20,025 nt of DNA from Alphaproteobacteria bacterium (lineage in GTDB: Bacteria; Pseudomonadota; Alphaproteobacteria; UBA828): positions 1-20,025 of the forward strand of contig JAJDVB010000177.1 of NCBI GenBank assembly GCA_022826345.1. Reading direction: 5' to 3'. Made by a program: the position numbers and the translations under genes. Positions 7,139-13,988 of the stretch are shown here, one piece after another (the first letter of the stretch is position 1; every line of letters starts with the position of its first letter). Under the pieces are notes generated by a model that saw only the letters and a list, made by a program, of their open reading frames with translations, was not told the origin of the DNA and made no database searches.

Positions 7139-9021
7139 GACGCGGCGCGCTCCAGAACCGTCACCGTGCCCTCGTTGCCGTCGACCTCCACCCGATCGCC
7201 GGTCTTGATCGTCGCCGTGGCGAACCCCACGCCGACCACGGCGGGGAGACCGTACTCGCGCGAGATGATCGCGGTGTGGGCCATCATGCCGCCCACGTCG
7301 GAAACCGCCGCGCCGATGCGGCCGAAGACGGTCGCCCAGCTTGGCGCCGTGATCCGGCAGACCAGAATCTCGCCCTCGTTGACGCTGTAGAGGTCTTCGG
7401 TGCGGGTGATCACGCGGGCCGGGCCGGCCACCTTGCCGGCGGATGCGGGCACGCCTCGCAGCACGTCGCCGGCCGCGGCGGGATCGACGCCAAGCCACTC
7501 CTCGATCGTTTTCTCGGTGATGCCCCAGAGCATGATGGTGATGGGCTCGGTGACGACATCCGGCGGGGTTCCCAATGCCGGTGGTGGCGTCCACTGGCAG
7601 AGCGAGTCCCGGATGCGCCGGCGCCGTTGGACGACGGGCCGCCAGAAGACCTCGCCGCGCGGCGGCGTGCCCGTGGCCCAGCCGATCAGCAGGTCGTAGA
7701 GCGCGTCGTAGACCTCGTGGCGGTGCAGGTAGAAGAGGTCCTCGCGGTCGTCGAAGAAATCGTGCGCCACGAAGACATCCGCGAGCTCCCGCACCTTCGA
7801 CCAGAAGATCGTGTGGTGCCAGTGCTCGACGTAGAAGTTGTGGTCCTCGACGTAGGGGAAGACCTTGCAGGTGAGCGCGAGCAGGCCGTCGAAGGCCTCG
7901 CGGTCCTGGTCCGTGGGCAGCAGGGCGCGGTATTCCGCCGTCACCCGGCTGCGTTCCGCCAGCAGCTTCTCCAGTGGGCGGCGGATGTCCTCGCCCCGCT
8001 GCAGCGCTTCCACATAGCCGCGCAACGCGATGAACGGCAGCCGCAGGTCGTCGATCCACACCGGATCGGAATGGTCGTAGCCGACGCCCGTGGAGAAGTG
8101 GAACCAGGGCTCCTTCGCGGTCTCGAAGGCTTCCAGCCATTCGGCCCCGCCCGGCGCCTCCGCCATGGCGGCCAGCATCGCATCAGGATCGTCGTGCTGC
8201 AGGACGGCGTCGGCGAGCTCGCGTTCCACCGCCAGTTCGGCGAGCTCGCGGACCTTGTCGTCCGGCCGCAATAGCAGGTTGTCGATGCCGCAGACGATCT
8301 GCGTGAGCGTCCGGTCGGTGATGCCGGGGAACGCCTGCTGGCAGAACTCGCGGAAGGTCAGGTAGGCGCCGTAGCCGAGGTTCAGCATCTCGAAATGGTA
8401 GGAGCCCATCTCGAGCATGTTTTCGATCAGCCGGTTATAGGCGCTGAGCAGGTCGTGGGAGGAGTAGACGCCGCGGTGGCCGAAGACGTTCTCCTCGGGC
8501 TCCAGCTCCGGCAGCGGGCGGAACTCGATCTGGTTCAGGCGCGCGATGCAGTCCTTCGCCTTCTCGACCCAGTTGCCGTAGATCTCGTCCCAGTTCTCGA
8601 AGTAGTGGCCGGCGCGGCGGGCGAAGTGCTCGTGCCGCGCGGCGATCTGGTCGGGGTCGGTGACGCTGTTGGGGCTGACGTAGATGTAGCCGTTGACCAG
8701 GCGTTGATCGATCCCCATGGCCACCGGAATGGGCCAGACCCGACTCGCCATCTGGCTGGCGGCCACCCACCAGTTCTCGGTCATGATGGTGTCGAAGGGA
8801 TAGAGCGGCTCCGGGTTGTGCATCCCGTCGAAGAACCAGAACTTCCCCTCCTCCATGGCGCGGCGTTCGTCGCTGATCAGGCAGTAATAGGGATAAAGCT
8901 CCTCCCAGCCCTCGGCGCCGTCGGGCGTGGGCAGCTCGAACGGGCTCGGGAAGCCCCGGTTGGGGGGAGGGGCCGCCCCGGCCGCCTGCCCGGTGTCAGC
9001 GCTCTCCGGCATGTCATTCAT
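7135..9021 (-). CDS. PEP-utilising phosphohistidine subunit (phenylphosphate synthase alpha-like)
   Basis: This is a protein of 628 residues, close to the 70 kDa of PpsA of phenylphosphate synthase. Residues 520-620 form the mobile PEP-utiliser domain, with GGMMAHTAIISREYGLPAVV; His582 is the expected phosphohistidine. The first ~490 residues are not found in PEP synthase or PPDK. They begin GAEGWEELYPYY (35-46), which resembles my memory of PpsA, and are rich in His, Trp and Tyr, for example EHWHHTIFW (399-407). I infer that this part binds the substrate hydroxyl group that receives the phosphate. ATG at 9021 is chosen over GTG at 9030 because GAGGTG lies six bases upstream of it. It lies 91 bases after the deacetylase-like gene and is translationally coupled to its ATP-binding partner. 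Confidence 0.9.
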   Translation of the reverse strand: MNDMPESADTGQAAGAAPPPNRGFPSPFELPTPDGAEGWEELYPYYCLISDERRAMEEGKFWFFDGMHNPEPLYPFDTIMTENWWVAASQMASRVWPIPVAMGIDQRLVNGYIYVSPNSVTDPDQIAARHEHFARRAGHYFENWDEIYGNWVEKAKDCIARLNQIEFRPLPELEPEENVFGHRGVYSSHDLLSAYNRLIENMLEMGSYHFEMLNLGYGAYLTFREFCQQAFPGITDRTLTQIVCGIDNLLLRPDDKVRELAELAVERELADAVLQHDDPDAMLAAMAEAPGGAEWLEAFETAKEPWFHFSTGVGYDHSDPVWIDDLRLPFIALRGYVEALQRGEDIRRPLEKLLAERSRVTAEYRALLPTDQDREAFDGLLALTCKVFPYVEDHNFYVEHWHHTIFWSKVRELADVFVAHDFFDDREDLFYLHRHEVYDALYDLLIGWATGTPPRGEVFWRPVVQRRRRIRDSLCQWTPPPALGTPPDVVTEPITIMLWGITEKTIEEWLGVDPAAAGDVLRGVPASAGKVAGPARVITRTEDLYSVNEGEILVCRITAPSWATVFGRIGAAVSDVGGMMAHTAIISREYGLPAVVGVGFATATIKTGDRVEVDGNEGTVTVLERAAS

Positions 9022-9027
9022 GCGTGG

Positions 9028-9033
9028 CACCTC
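9028..9033 (-). promoter_or_regulatory. Ribosome binding site for the PEP-utilising subunit
   Basis: GAGGTG on the minus strand lies six bases before the ATG at 9021-9019. It overlaps an in-frame GTG at 9030, which argues against that GTG being the start. Confidence 0.55.
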
Positions 9034-9112
9034 GCATCCTGCCGCCCGGCATCATGCCACGCGCGCGCCCAACGGATCACGGCCATCGGGCGGGGCCGAT
9101 CGTGCGCCGGTA

Positions 9113-10042
9113 CTACTCCGCGGCGGCCGCGACTTCCTGCGGCTCCCACTCGGGGATGCGGCCGTCGTAGTAGGGCATCTGCTCGACCCGCGGTGTCCAC
9201 GAGCCGTCGTCGATGCACGCGCGCACGTGGCGCGCGATCTCGTCCATGGTCGCGAACCAGACGCCGCCCTTCTTCTGCAGCGCCTCGATCCAAGCGGCCA
9301 CGCGGCGCATCCGCGCGAGCCTGCCGGACACGAAGGGGTGCCAGACCGTGATCAGCATGCCGCCATTCTCGTACATGGCCTCGAACTCGGAATCGAAGAC
9401 CCGCATGGCCTCGTCCGGCGACTTGATGGTCATGGTGTAGTGGAAATCGAGGCTGTGCATGTAGTGTGGCCAGTCGTCCATGCCCCAGTGGGAGGGCAGG
9501 CAGATGACCTCGCCCTTGGGCGTGTTCAGCACGTAGGGCACGTCGTCGCCCATCAGGCTCGCGTCGTAGAGCATGCCGCGCTCGGCCAGCAGCGTCGGCG
9601 AATGCTTGGACGCGTTGTAGAGTGGCGCGCGCCAGCCGCTTGGGGGCCGGCCGGTCATGCGCTTGATCACGTCGATCTGCCGGTCGAGCCAGTATTCCTG
9701 CCGGTCGCGGGATTCGTCGTTGGGGTTCTCGTGGAGGTAGCCGTGGGCCGCGATCTCGTGCCCGCCCTCCAGGATCGCATCCACCAGGTGCGGATACCGC
9801 TCCATGCACCAGGCCGGATAGAAGAAGGTCTGCTTGATGTTGTAGTGCGCGTAGACCTTGAGAATCCGCGGGATCGCCACCTCGTCGTACTTCAGGAACG
9901 AGTTGGCCGAGAGCATGTTCTCGGCCTTGTCGGGGAAATCGAGGTGCAGGATACTGTCGGTGTCGATGTCGAAGGTGATGGCCACGGCGCAGCGCGCCCC
10001 ATCCGGCCACGGCACCGGGTTCTCGATCAGCTTGAGCGTCAT
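9113..10042 (-). CDS. Polysaccharide-deacetylase-fold hydrolase, PuuE-like
   Basis: This is a protein of 309 residues of the carbohydrate esterase 4/NodB fold, in the cytoplasmic PuuE-like branch. It has no signal peptide. Metal site and motifs seen: ITFDID (22-27, Asp25 and Asp27), HEIAAHGYLHE (95-105, His100 and His104), SGWRAP (135-140) and WHPFVSGR (234-241). PuuE-like members hydrolyse cyclic or linear amides (allantoin, cyclic imides) and not polysaccharides. In this operon I infer an amidohydrolase acting on a ring-derived amide or imide. The ATG at 10042 is strongly supported by AGGAGGG with a five-base spacer; a TTG at 10102 in the same frame has no such site. It is the first gene of the minus-strand operon, directly downstream of the divergent control region. 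Family assignment is firm, substrate unknown. Confidence 0.92.
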   Translation of the reverse strand: MTLKLIENPVPWPDGARCAVAITFDIDTDSILHLDFPDKAENMLSANSFLKYDEVAIPRILKVYAHYNIKQTFFYPAWCMERYPHLVDAILEGGHEIAAHGYLHENPNDESRDRQEYWLDRQIDVIKRMTGRPPSGWRAPLYNASKHSPTLLAERGMLYDASLMGDDVPYVLNTPKGEVICLPSHWGMDDWPHYMHSLDFHYTMTIKSPDEAMRVFDSEFEAMYENGGMLITVWHPFVSGRLARMRRVAAWIEALQKKGGVWFATMDEIARHVRACIDDGSWTPRVEQMPYYDGRIPEWEPQEVAAAAE

Positions 10043-10073
10043 CGCTTCCCTCCTCGCGGCAACCGTTGCGGCG

Positions 10074-10102
10074 ACCTTACACGTGGCATAGGGCGAATCC
10101 AA
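10074..10102 (-). promoter_or_regulatory. Weak sigma70-type promoter candidate for the minus-strand operon
   Basis: On the minus strand TTGGAT (10102-10097) and TAAGGT (10079-10074) are separated by 17 bases and lie about 30 bases upstream of the first start codon. The match to TTGACA/TATAAT is partial (three of six in each box), so this is only a candidate. Confidence 0.25.
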
Positions 10103-10106
10103 GGAT

Positions 10107-10122
10107 ACGAAATTCGTGAATT
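10107..10122. promoter_or_regulatory. Overlapping inverted repeats, candidate operator
   Basis: Two short dyads share bases in an AT-rich patch: ACGAA-A-TTCGT (10107-10117) and AATTC-GT-GAATT (10111-10122). They lie between the outward-facing promoter candidates of the two operons. Lrp/AsnC proteins prefer AT-rich imperfect dyads, and a gene for such a regulator starts about 110 bases away, so autoregulated control of both operons from here is plausible. Confidence 0.4.
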
Positions 10123-10134
10123 AGCAGGCTCGCA

Positions 10135-10163
10135 TTGACGGTTTTCCATCGTGAAGCTAGAGT
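10135..10163 (+). promoter_or_regulatory. Sigma70-type promoter candidate for the plus-strand operon
   Basis: TTGACG at 10135-10140 and TAGAGT at 10158-10163 are separated by 17 bases. Five of six bases match the -35 consensus and four of six the -10. The transcript would have a leader of about 60 bases before the regulator's ATG at 10232. Confidence 0.5.
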
Positions 10164-10231
10164 ACTTAGAGGATTTCGGCGGACTCGGGCGTTCTCGAAG
10201 CCGGAATCCGTGGAGTGCGCTGGAGGGCCGC

Positions 10232-10885
10232 ATGAGCGCCTCGAAACCATCCTCGCAGCCGAAGGGGAGCAACCGGGAGCCACGGCTTCGCGCGCTGGCG
10301 GAGGGCGAGCCCGCGCCGGTCATGGGCCTGCGCCAGGTCGGGATGGCGGACCTGCAGGGCGATGCGGTCGCTCCTGCCTCGATCCCTCATATCGAGGGGC
10401 TCAACCGGGAGATCGTCGCCCTGCTGCAGGAGGACGGCCGGATGCCGTTCTCCAGCATCGCGCGCACGCTCGGCGTCTCCGAGGGGACCGTGCGTTCCCG
10501 CGTCGGCCAGATGCACAAGGCCAACCTGATCCACTTCATCACGGTGGTGAACCCGCTGGCGCTGGGCTACACGGCCTGGTCAATGCTCGGCATCAAGGTC
10601 GCCCGCGCCGCGAGCGCCCATGAGGTGGCGTCCCACTTCCGCGATCGGCCGGAGGTCGTCTACGTCATGCGCGTCGCCGCGCGCTTCGACCTGCTGGCTG
10701 AGGTGGTATGCGGCTCGCCCGATGAGCTGCGCGAATTCCTCGACGCCCATTGCTACGGCTCGGACGACATCGCCCAGGTGGAGCCGATGATGGGGCTGGG
10801 CCTCTATAAGAGCCTGTTCAAGTGGGACAAGCCGCTCGGCGCCGGCGATGGTCGCGGCAAGGCCGCCGGGCGCAACAGCCGATAG
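10232..10885 (+). CDS. Lrp/AsnC-family transcriptional regulator
   Basis: This is a protein of 217 residues. An AsnC-type winged helix-turn-helix covers about 53-100, with LNREIVALLQEDGRMPFSSI and ARTLGVSEGTVRSRVGQMHK. A RAM ligand-binding/oligomerisation domain covers about 113-195, with VYVMRVAARFDLLAEVVCGS. Family members are usually near 150 residues; this one has an extra N-terminal tail of about 50 residues, polar and rich in Pro, Gly and Ser. The ATG at 10232 is preceded by GGAGGG with a four-base spacer. An in-frame GTG at 10151 would overlap the promoter candidate and has no ribosome site. It sits first in the plus-strand operon and next to the divergent region, so it is the obvious local regulator, probably responding to the imported substrate or an intermediate. 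Confidence 0.92.
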   Translation: MSASKPSSQPKGSNREPRLRALAEGEPAPVMGLRQVGMADLQGDAVAPASIPHIEGLNREIVALLQEDGRMPFSSIARTLGVSEGTVRSRVGQMHKANLIHFITVVNPLALGYTAWSMLGIKVARAASAHEVASHFRDRPEVVYVMRVAARFDLLAEVVCGSPDELREFLDAHCYGSDDIAQVEPMMGLGLYKSLFKWDKPLGAGDGRGKAAGRNSR

Positions 10886-10921
10886 CGGCAGCGCAGAAGA
10901 AGAAAAAGGAGACGACCCGCC

Positions 10922-12157
10922 ATGAGCAAGCGCCGCATCATGCCGACCGAACACTGGGACTGGAGCATGCCCGTTACGCTCTCGCAGGGCTGGCGGCTGG
11001 GGGATCTGGTCGTGGTCGGCGGGCAGATTTCGGCGGACGCAAAGGGCCGCACGGTCGGCGGCGACATCGAGACCCAGACCCGCAACATCATGGCGTTCAT
11101 CGGCCGCGTCCTGCACGAGGCCGGCGCCGATTTCGCCGACGTGGTGAAGCAGAATGTCTACTACGTGGTCGACGACGAGAGCCCGCCGGCGGACGAGATC
11201 GTGCGACGCATCGACGCGGTGCAGGCCGAGTATTTTTCCGCGCCGGGTCCGGTCACCACAGAGACGCCTGTCTCCGGCCTCGCCTACGAGGGGCTCCTGC
11301 TGGAGATCGACGCCTTCGCCGTGGTGGGCGGGGACAAGCGTCCGCTCACGCCCGAGGACCACTGGTCGCGCGCAAACGGCATCGCCTGCGTGCAGGGCTG
11401 GCAGGCGGGCGACTGGGTCTTCGTCGGCGGCCAGCGCTCGCTCAACGGAGACGGCTCGCTCAGGGATGCCGGCGACATCGCAGCCCAGACCCGCAACTGC
11501 TTCAATGGGATGGCGGGCGTCCTCGCCGAGGCCGGCGCCTCGATGAACGACCTGCTGCGCCTCAACACCTACTATCGGCAAGAGACCACGGGCGACGACG
11601 TGACCGCGTTCTGGGAGGCGCTGACCCGAGTGCGCATGGAGCACCTGCCGAATCCGGGGCCCGCCGGAACGGGGCTCAGGGTCAAGGATTTCTCCCACGA
11701 GGGCGAGCTGATCCAGCTCGAAGGCGTCGCGCACCTCGGCCAAGAGCGCCGCCGCATCATGCCGGCGGGCCACTGGGACTGGAGCATGCCGGTGCCGTTC
11801 TCCCAGGGCTGGCGAGTCGGCAACGTCGTCTTCGCCGGCGGTCAGATCTCCGCCGACCAGAAGGGGCGGACGGTCGGCCCCAGCGACATCGCCCGGCAGA
11901 CCGAGAACGTGTTCGAGAGCCTGATCGCGGTGCTCAAGGAGGCCGGCGCCGAGATGAGCGACGTGGTCAAGCTCAACACCTATTACCAGTACGACCATGG
12001 CAGTGACTCACCCACCGCGTACTGGGAGAAGATGACCGAGGTGCGCCGCCGCTACTTCCCGCCGCTCGGGCCGGCGGCGACGGCGGTCCGCGTGGACGGC
12101 TACGCCTTCGAGGACCTGCTGATCGAGATCGAGGCGATCGCCGTGGTGGACGAATGA
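10922..12157 (+). CDS. Triple-domain RidA (YjgF/YER057c/UK114) protein
   Basis: This is a protein of 411 residues made of three consecutive RidA-type domains, roughly 4-139, 140-275 and 276-411. The period is 136-137 residues: PTEHW at 8, PEDHW at 144 and PAGHW at 281. Domains 1 and 3 are closest, sharing HWDWSMPV, SQGWR and GGQISAD; domain 2 has diverged (HWSRANGIACVQGWQ). RidA proteins normally have one domain of about 130 residues, act as trimers and hydrolyse imines or enamines. A fused triple would form that trimer from one chain. The arginine that binds the substrate carboxylate in canonical RidA is not found at the expected place in any domain (GPVTTETPV, GPAGTGLRV, GPAATAVRV), so a different ligand or a non-catalytic role is possible. 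An AAGGAG-type site lies 5' of the start. It is second in the operon. Confidence 0.93.
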   Translation: MSKRRIMPTEHWDWSMPVTLSQGWRLGDLVVVGGQISADAKGRTVGGDIETQTRNIMAFIGRVLHEAGADFADVVKQNVYYVVDDESPPADEIVRRIDAVQAEYFSAPGPVTTETPVSGLAYEGLLLEIDAFAVVGGDKRPLTPEDHWSRANGIACVQGWQAGDWVFVGGQRSLNGDGSLRDAGDIAAQTRNCFNGMAGVLAEAGASMNDLLRLNTYYRQETTGDDVTAFWEALTRVRMEHLPNPGPAGTGLRVKDFSHEGELIQLEGVAHLGQERRRIMPAGHWDWSMPVPFSQGWRVGNVVFAGGQISADQKGRTVGPSDIARQTENVFESLIAVLKEAGAEMSDVVKLNTYYQYDHGSDSPTAYWEKMTEVRRRYFPPLGPAATAVRVDGYAFEDLLIEIEAIAVVDE

Positions 12158-12206
12158 TGCGGACAGGTCGTTCCGCCCACAACCGCCGGCCTCCGGGGTG
12201 ACATGA

Positions 12207-13088
12207 ATGGCGCAGGGGCAAGCCGGGGGCACGCCGCCGTCCGATGCAGCATCGCATCCGGGCGACGCCACACCCGCGCCGGTTTTCAGGCCGCCCCGCC
12301 AGCCCTTCCTGGAGGTGCTCGGCTCCCTCACGCAGCGGCGCACCGTGGTACTGGGGGTCGCGGGCGTCATCATCTTCTTCGCCGTCTGGGAGGTCGCCCA
12401 CTACGTCACGCCGGAGGAGAAACAGCGCTTCCTGCCCGCCGTCGAGCAGGTGGTGGCCGAGATCGCCTACCTCTTCGCCGAGAAGAACTTCATCGCCGAC
12501 GTCGGCACCAGCCTCTATCGCATCTATGCGAGCTTCTTCGTCGCCAGCCTGATCGCCGTGCCGCTCGGCGTTTTCATGGGCTGCTTCGTCAAGGCGCGCG
12601 CGCTCATCAGCCCCACCACCGGGGGCTGGCGCTATCTGCCGGCGGCCTCGTTCGCGCCGCTCCTGCTGGTGTGGTTCGGGCCGACCGACTTCGCCAAGAT
12701 GGCGCTGCTCTTTCTCGGCTGCTTCTTCTTCCTCGTGGCGCTGATCCTCGACAACACGCTCGCGGTACAGCGCGAGCTGATCGAGTCCGGCCTCACCATG
12801 GGGGCCAAGCGGCGGCAGGTGGTGGGCATCACCTTCCGCGCCGCAGCGCCGGCCATCCTCGATTCCATGCGCAACATGATCGCGGTCGCCTGGACCTATC
12901 TGGTGATTGCCGAGATCATCGTGGCGACCGACGGCATCGGCGCGGTGATGATGCGAGCCGCGCGCTTCCTCCACGTCGACATCATGATGGGCGGCATCCT
13001 CACCATCGGCGTGCTCGGCGTGCTGACCGACATCACGTTTCGCGTCGCGAGCCGCATTCTCTTCCCGTACCTGCGGGTCAGGCGCTAG
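12207..13088 (+). CDS. ABC transporter permease, SsuC/TauC type
   Basis: This is an inner-membrane permease of 293 residues (BPD_transp_1 family). A polar, Pro-rich N-terminal tail of about 45 residues precedes hydrophobic segments near 48-64, 106-125, 146-157, 165-182, 225-243 and 262-280. The cytoplasmic EAA-type loop is GLTMGAKRRQVVGITFRAAA (195-214), which docks to the ATPase. ATG at 12207 is chosen; an ATG four bases earlier is out of frame. GGGGTGA lies just upstream. With the ATPase and binding protein that follow it forms an importer of the sulfonate/nitrate/taurine and NMT1 group, whose substrates include aromatic sulfonates, phthalates and pyrimidines. The catabolic genes around it suggest uptake of the pathway's substrate. 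Confidence 0.93.
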   Translation: MAQGQAGGTPPSDAASHPGDATPAPVFRPPRQPFLEVLGSLTQRRTVVLGVAGVIIFFAVWEVAHYVTPEEKQRFLPAVEQVVAEIAYLFAEKNFIADVGTSLYRIYASFFVASLIAVPLGVFMGCFVKARALISPTTGGWRYLPAASFAPLLLVWFGPTDFAKMALLFLGCFFFLVALILDNTLAVQRELIESGLTMGAKRRQVVGITFRAAAPAILDSMRNMIAVAWTYLVIAEIIVATDGIGAVMMRAARFLHVDIMMGGILTIGVLGVLTDITFRVASRILFPYLRVRR

Positions 13089-13099
13089 GGGGCGGCGGG

Positions 13100-13945
13100 A
13101 TGGCGGTCTTCGGCCTAGGACGAGCGGCGGCGGCTGAGACGGGTGTGAATGCGCCGGTGCCGGGCACACCCCCGCTCCGCGCCAACCGGGTCACCAAGAC
13201 CTACCTGAAGGGCAGCGTGACCGCCCTCGACGATGTTTCCTTCGACGTCCATGCCAACCAGGTCACGGCAATGATCGGCCCGTCGGGCTGCGGCAAGACC
13301 ACGATGCTGCGGCTGATGGCGGGGCTCGAATACCCCTCGCGCGGGGACGTGACCATGTTCGGCCGGCCGATCATGGGGCCGGGTCCCGAGCGCGGCATGG
13401 TGTTCCAGGCCTACACGTCGTTCCCCTGGCTCACGACGCGGGCCAACATCGAGTACGGGCTGAAGCTCCAGGGGCTCTCGAAGGCGGAGCGGCGCGAGCG
13501 CGCCGAGCACTTCCTCGAGCTGGTTCATCTGGAGGGGTTCGCCAACGCCTATCCGGCCGAGCTTTCCGGCGGCATGAAGCAGCGCGTCTCCATCGCGCGC
13601 ACGCTGGCGCAGAACCCGGCGCTGCTGCTGCTGGACGAGCCGTTCGGCGCGCTCGACGCCCAGGTCACCTGGGAAATGGAGGAGATGATCATCGAGATCA
13701 TCGAGCGCGAGAACAAGACGGTGGTGGTGGTAACCCACGACATCCAGGAGGCGATCTACCTCGCCGATAGGATCATCTTCTACACACGCCAGCCGGGGCG
13801 GATCAAAGCCGACCTCCCAATGGCGTTCAAGGAAGGCCGCCGCTTTCAGAAGAAGGAGGAGATGCTCGTGCATCCAGGCTACGTGGACATGGAGCGGCAG
13901 CTTTACGCGATGATGCGCGAGGAAATCCGGGGACGGGTCAGCTAG
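13100..13945 (+). CDS. ABC transporter ATP-binding protein, SsuB/TauB type
   Basis: This is a protein of 281 residues with every ABC ATPase motif: Walker A GPSGCGKTT (60-68), Q-loop VFQAY (Gln103), signature LSGGMKQR (155-162), Walker B LLLLDEP (175-181) with the following GALD, and the H-loop VTHD (His213). The segment FPWLTTRANIEYGL is typical of the nitrate/sulfonate/taurine group. A C-terminal extension of about 45 residues past the core, rich in Lys, Arg and Met, is common in this group. Start at ATG 13100, eleven bases after the permease stop; the frame is open further upstream to 12203 but only as a shadow of the permease gene. It powers import together with the neighbouring permease and binding protein. 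Confidence 0.95.
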   Translation: MAVFGLGRAAAAETGVNAPVPGTPPLRANRVTKTYLKGSVTALDDVSFDVHANQVTAMIGPSGCGKTTMLRLMAGLEYPSRGDVTMFGRPIMGPGPERGMVFQAYTSFPWLTTRANIEYGLKLQGLSKAERRERAEHFLELVHLEGFANAYPAELSGGMKQRVSIARTLAQNPALLLLDEPFGALDAQVTWEMEEMIIEIIERENKTVVVVTHDIQEAIYLADRIIFYTRQPGRIKADLPMAFKEGRRFQKKEEMLVHPGYVDMERQLYAMMREEIRGRVS

Positions 13946-13988
13946 GGCCCGCCTCCACGGTCAACCCGAAGGAAAGGGAGAAACCAAC

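Noticed and set aside
7093..8274. Plus-strand open frame opposite the phosphotransferase genes
   Set aside because: No recognisable domain and biased composition; both minus-strand genes there have strong motifs and coupled starts.
6041..9021. Ordinary PEP synthase or pyruvate phosphate dikinase broken by a frameshift
   Set aside because: The domain order is phosphohistidine subunit first and ATP-binding subunit second, which is not the order in PEP synthase. The genes have a proper GTGA junction, and the large N-terminal region and missing barrel fit the phenylphosphate synthase layout.
9031..9112. Terminator between the deacetylase-like gene and the PEP-utilising subunit gene
   Set aside because: Only an imperfect GATC/GGCC dyad is present with no T-tract; read-through into the next gene is more likely.
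12203..13099. Upstream extension of the ATPase frame fusing it to permease sequence
   Set aside because: The extension is an out-of-frame reading of the permease gene. The ATPase has its own ATG at 13100 and normal family length from there.
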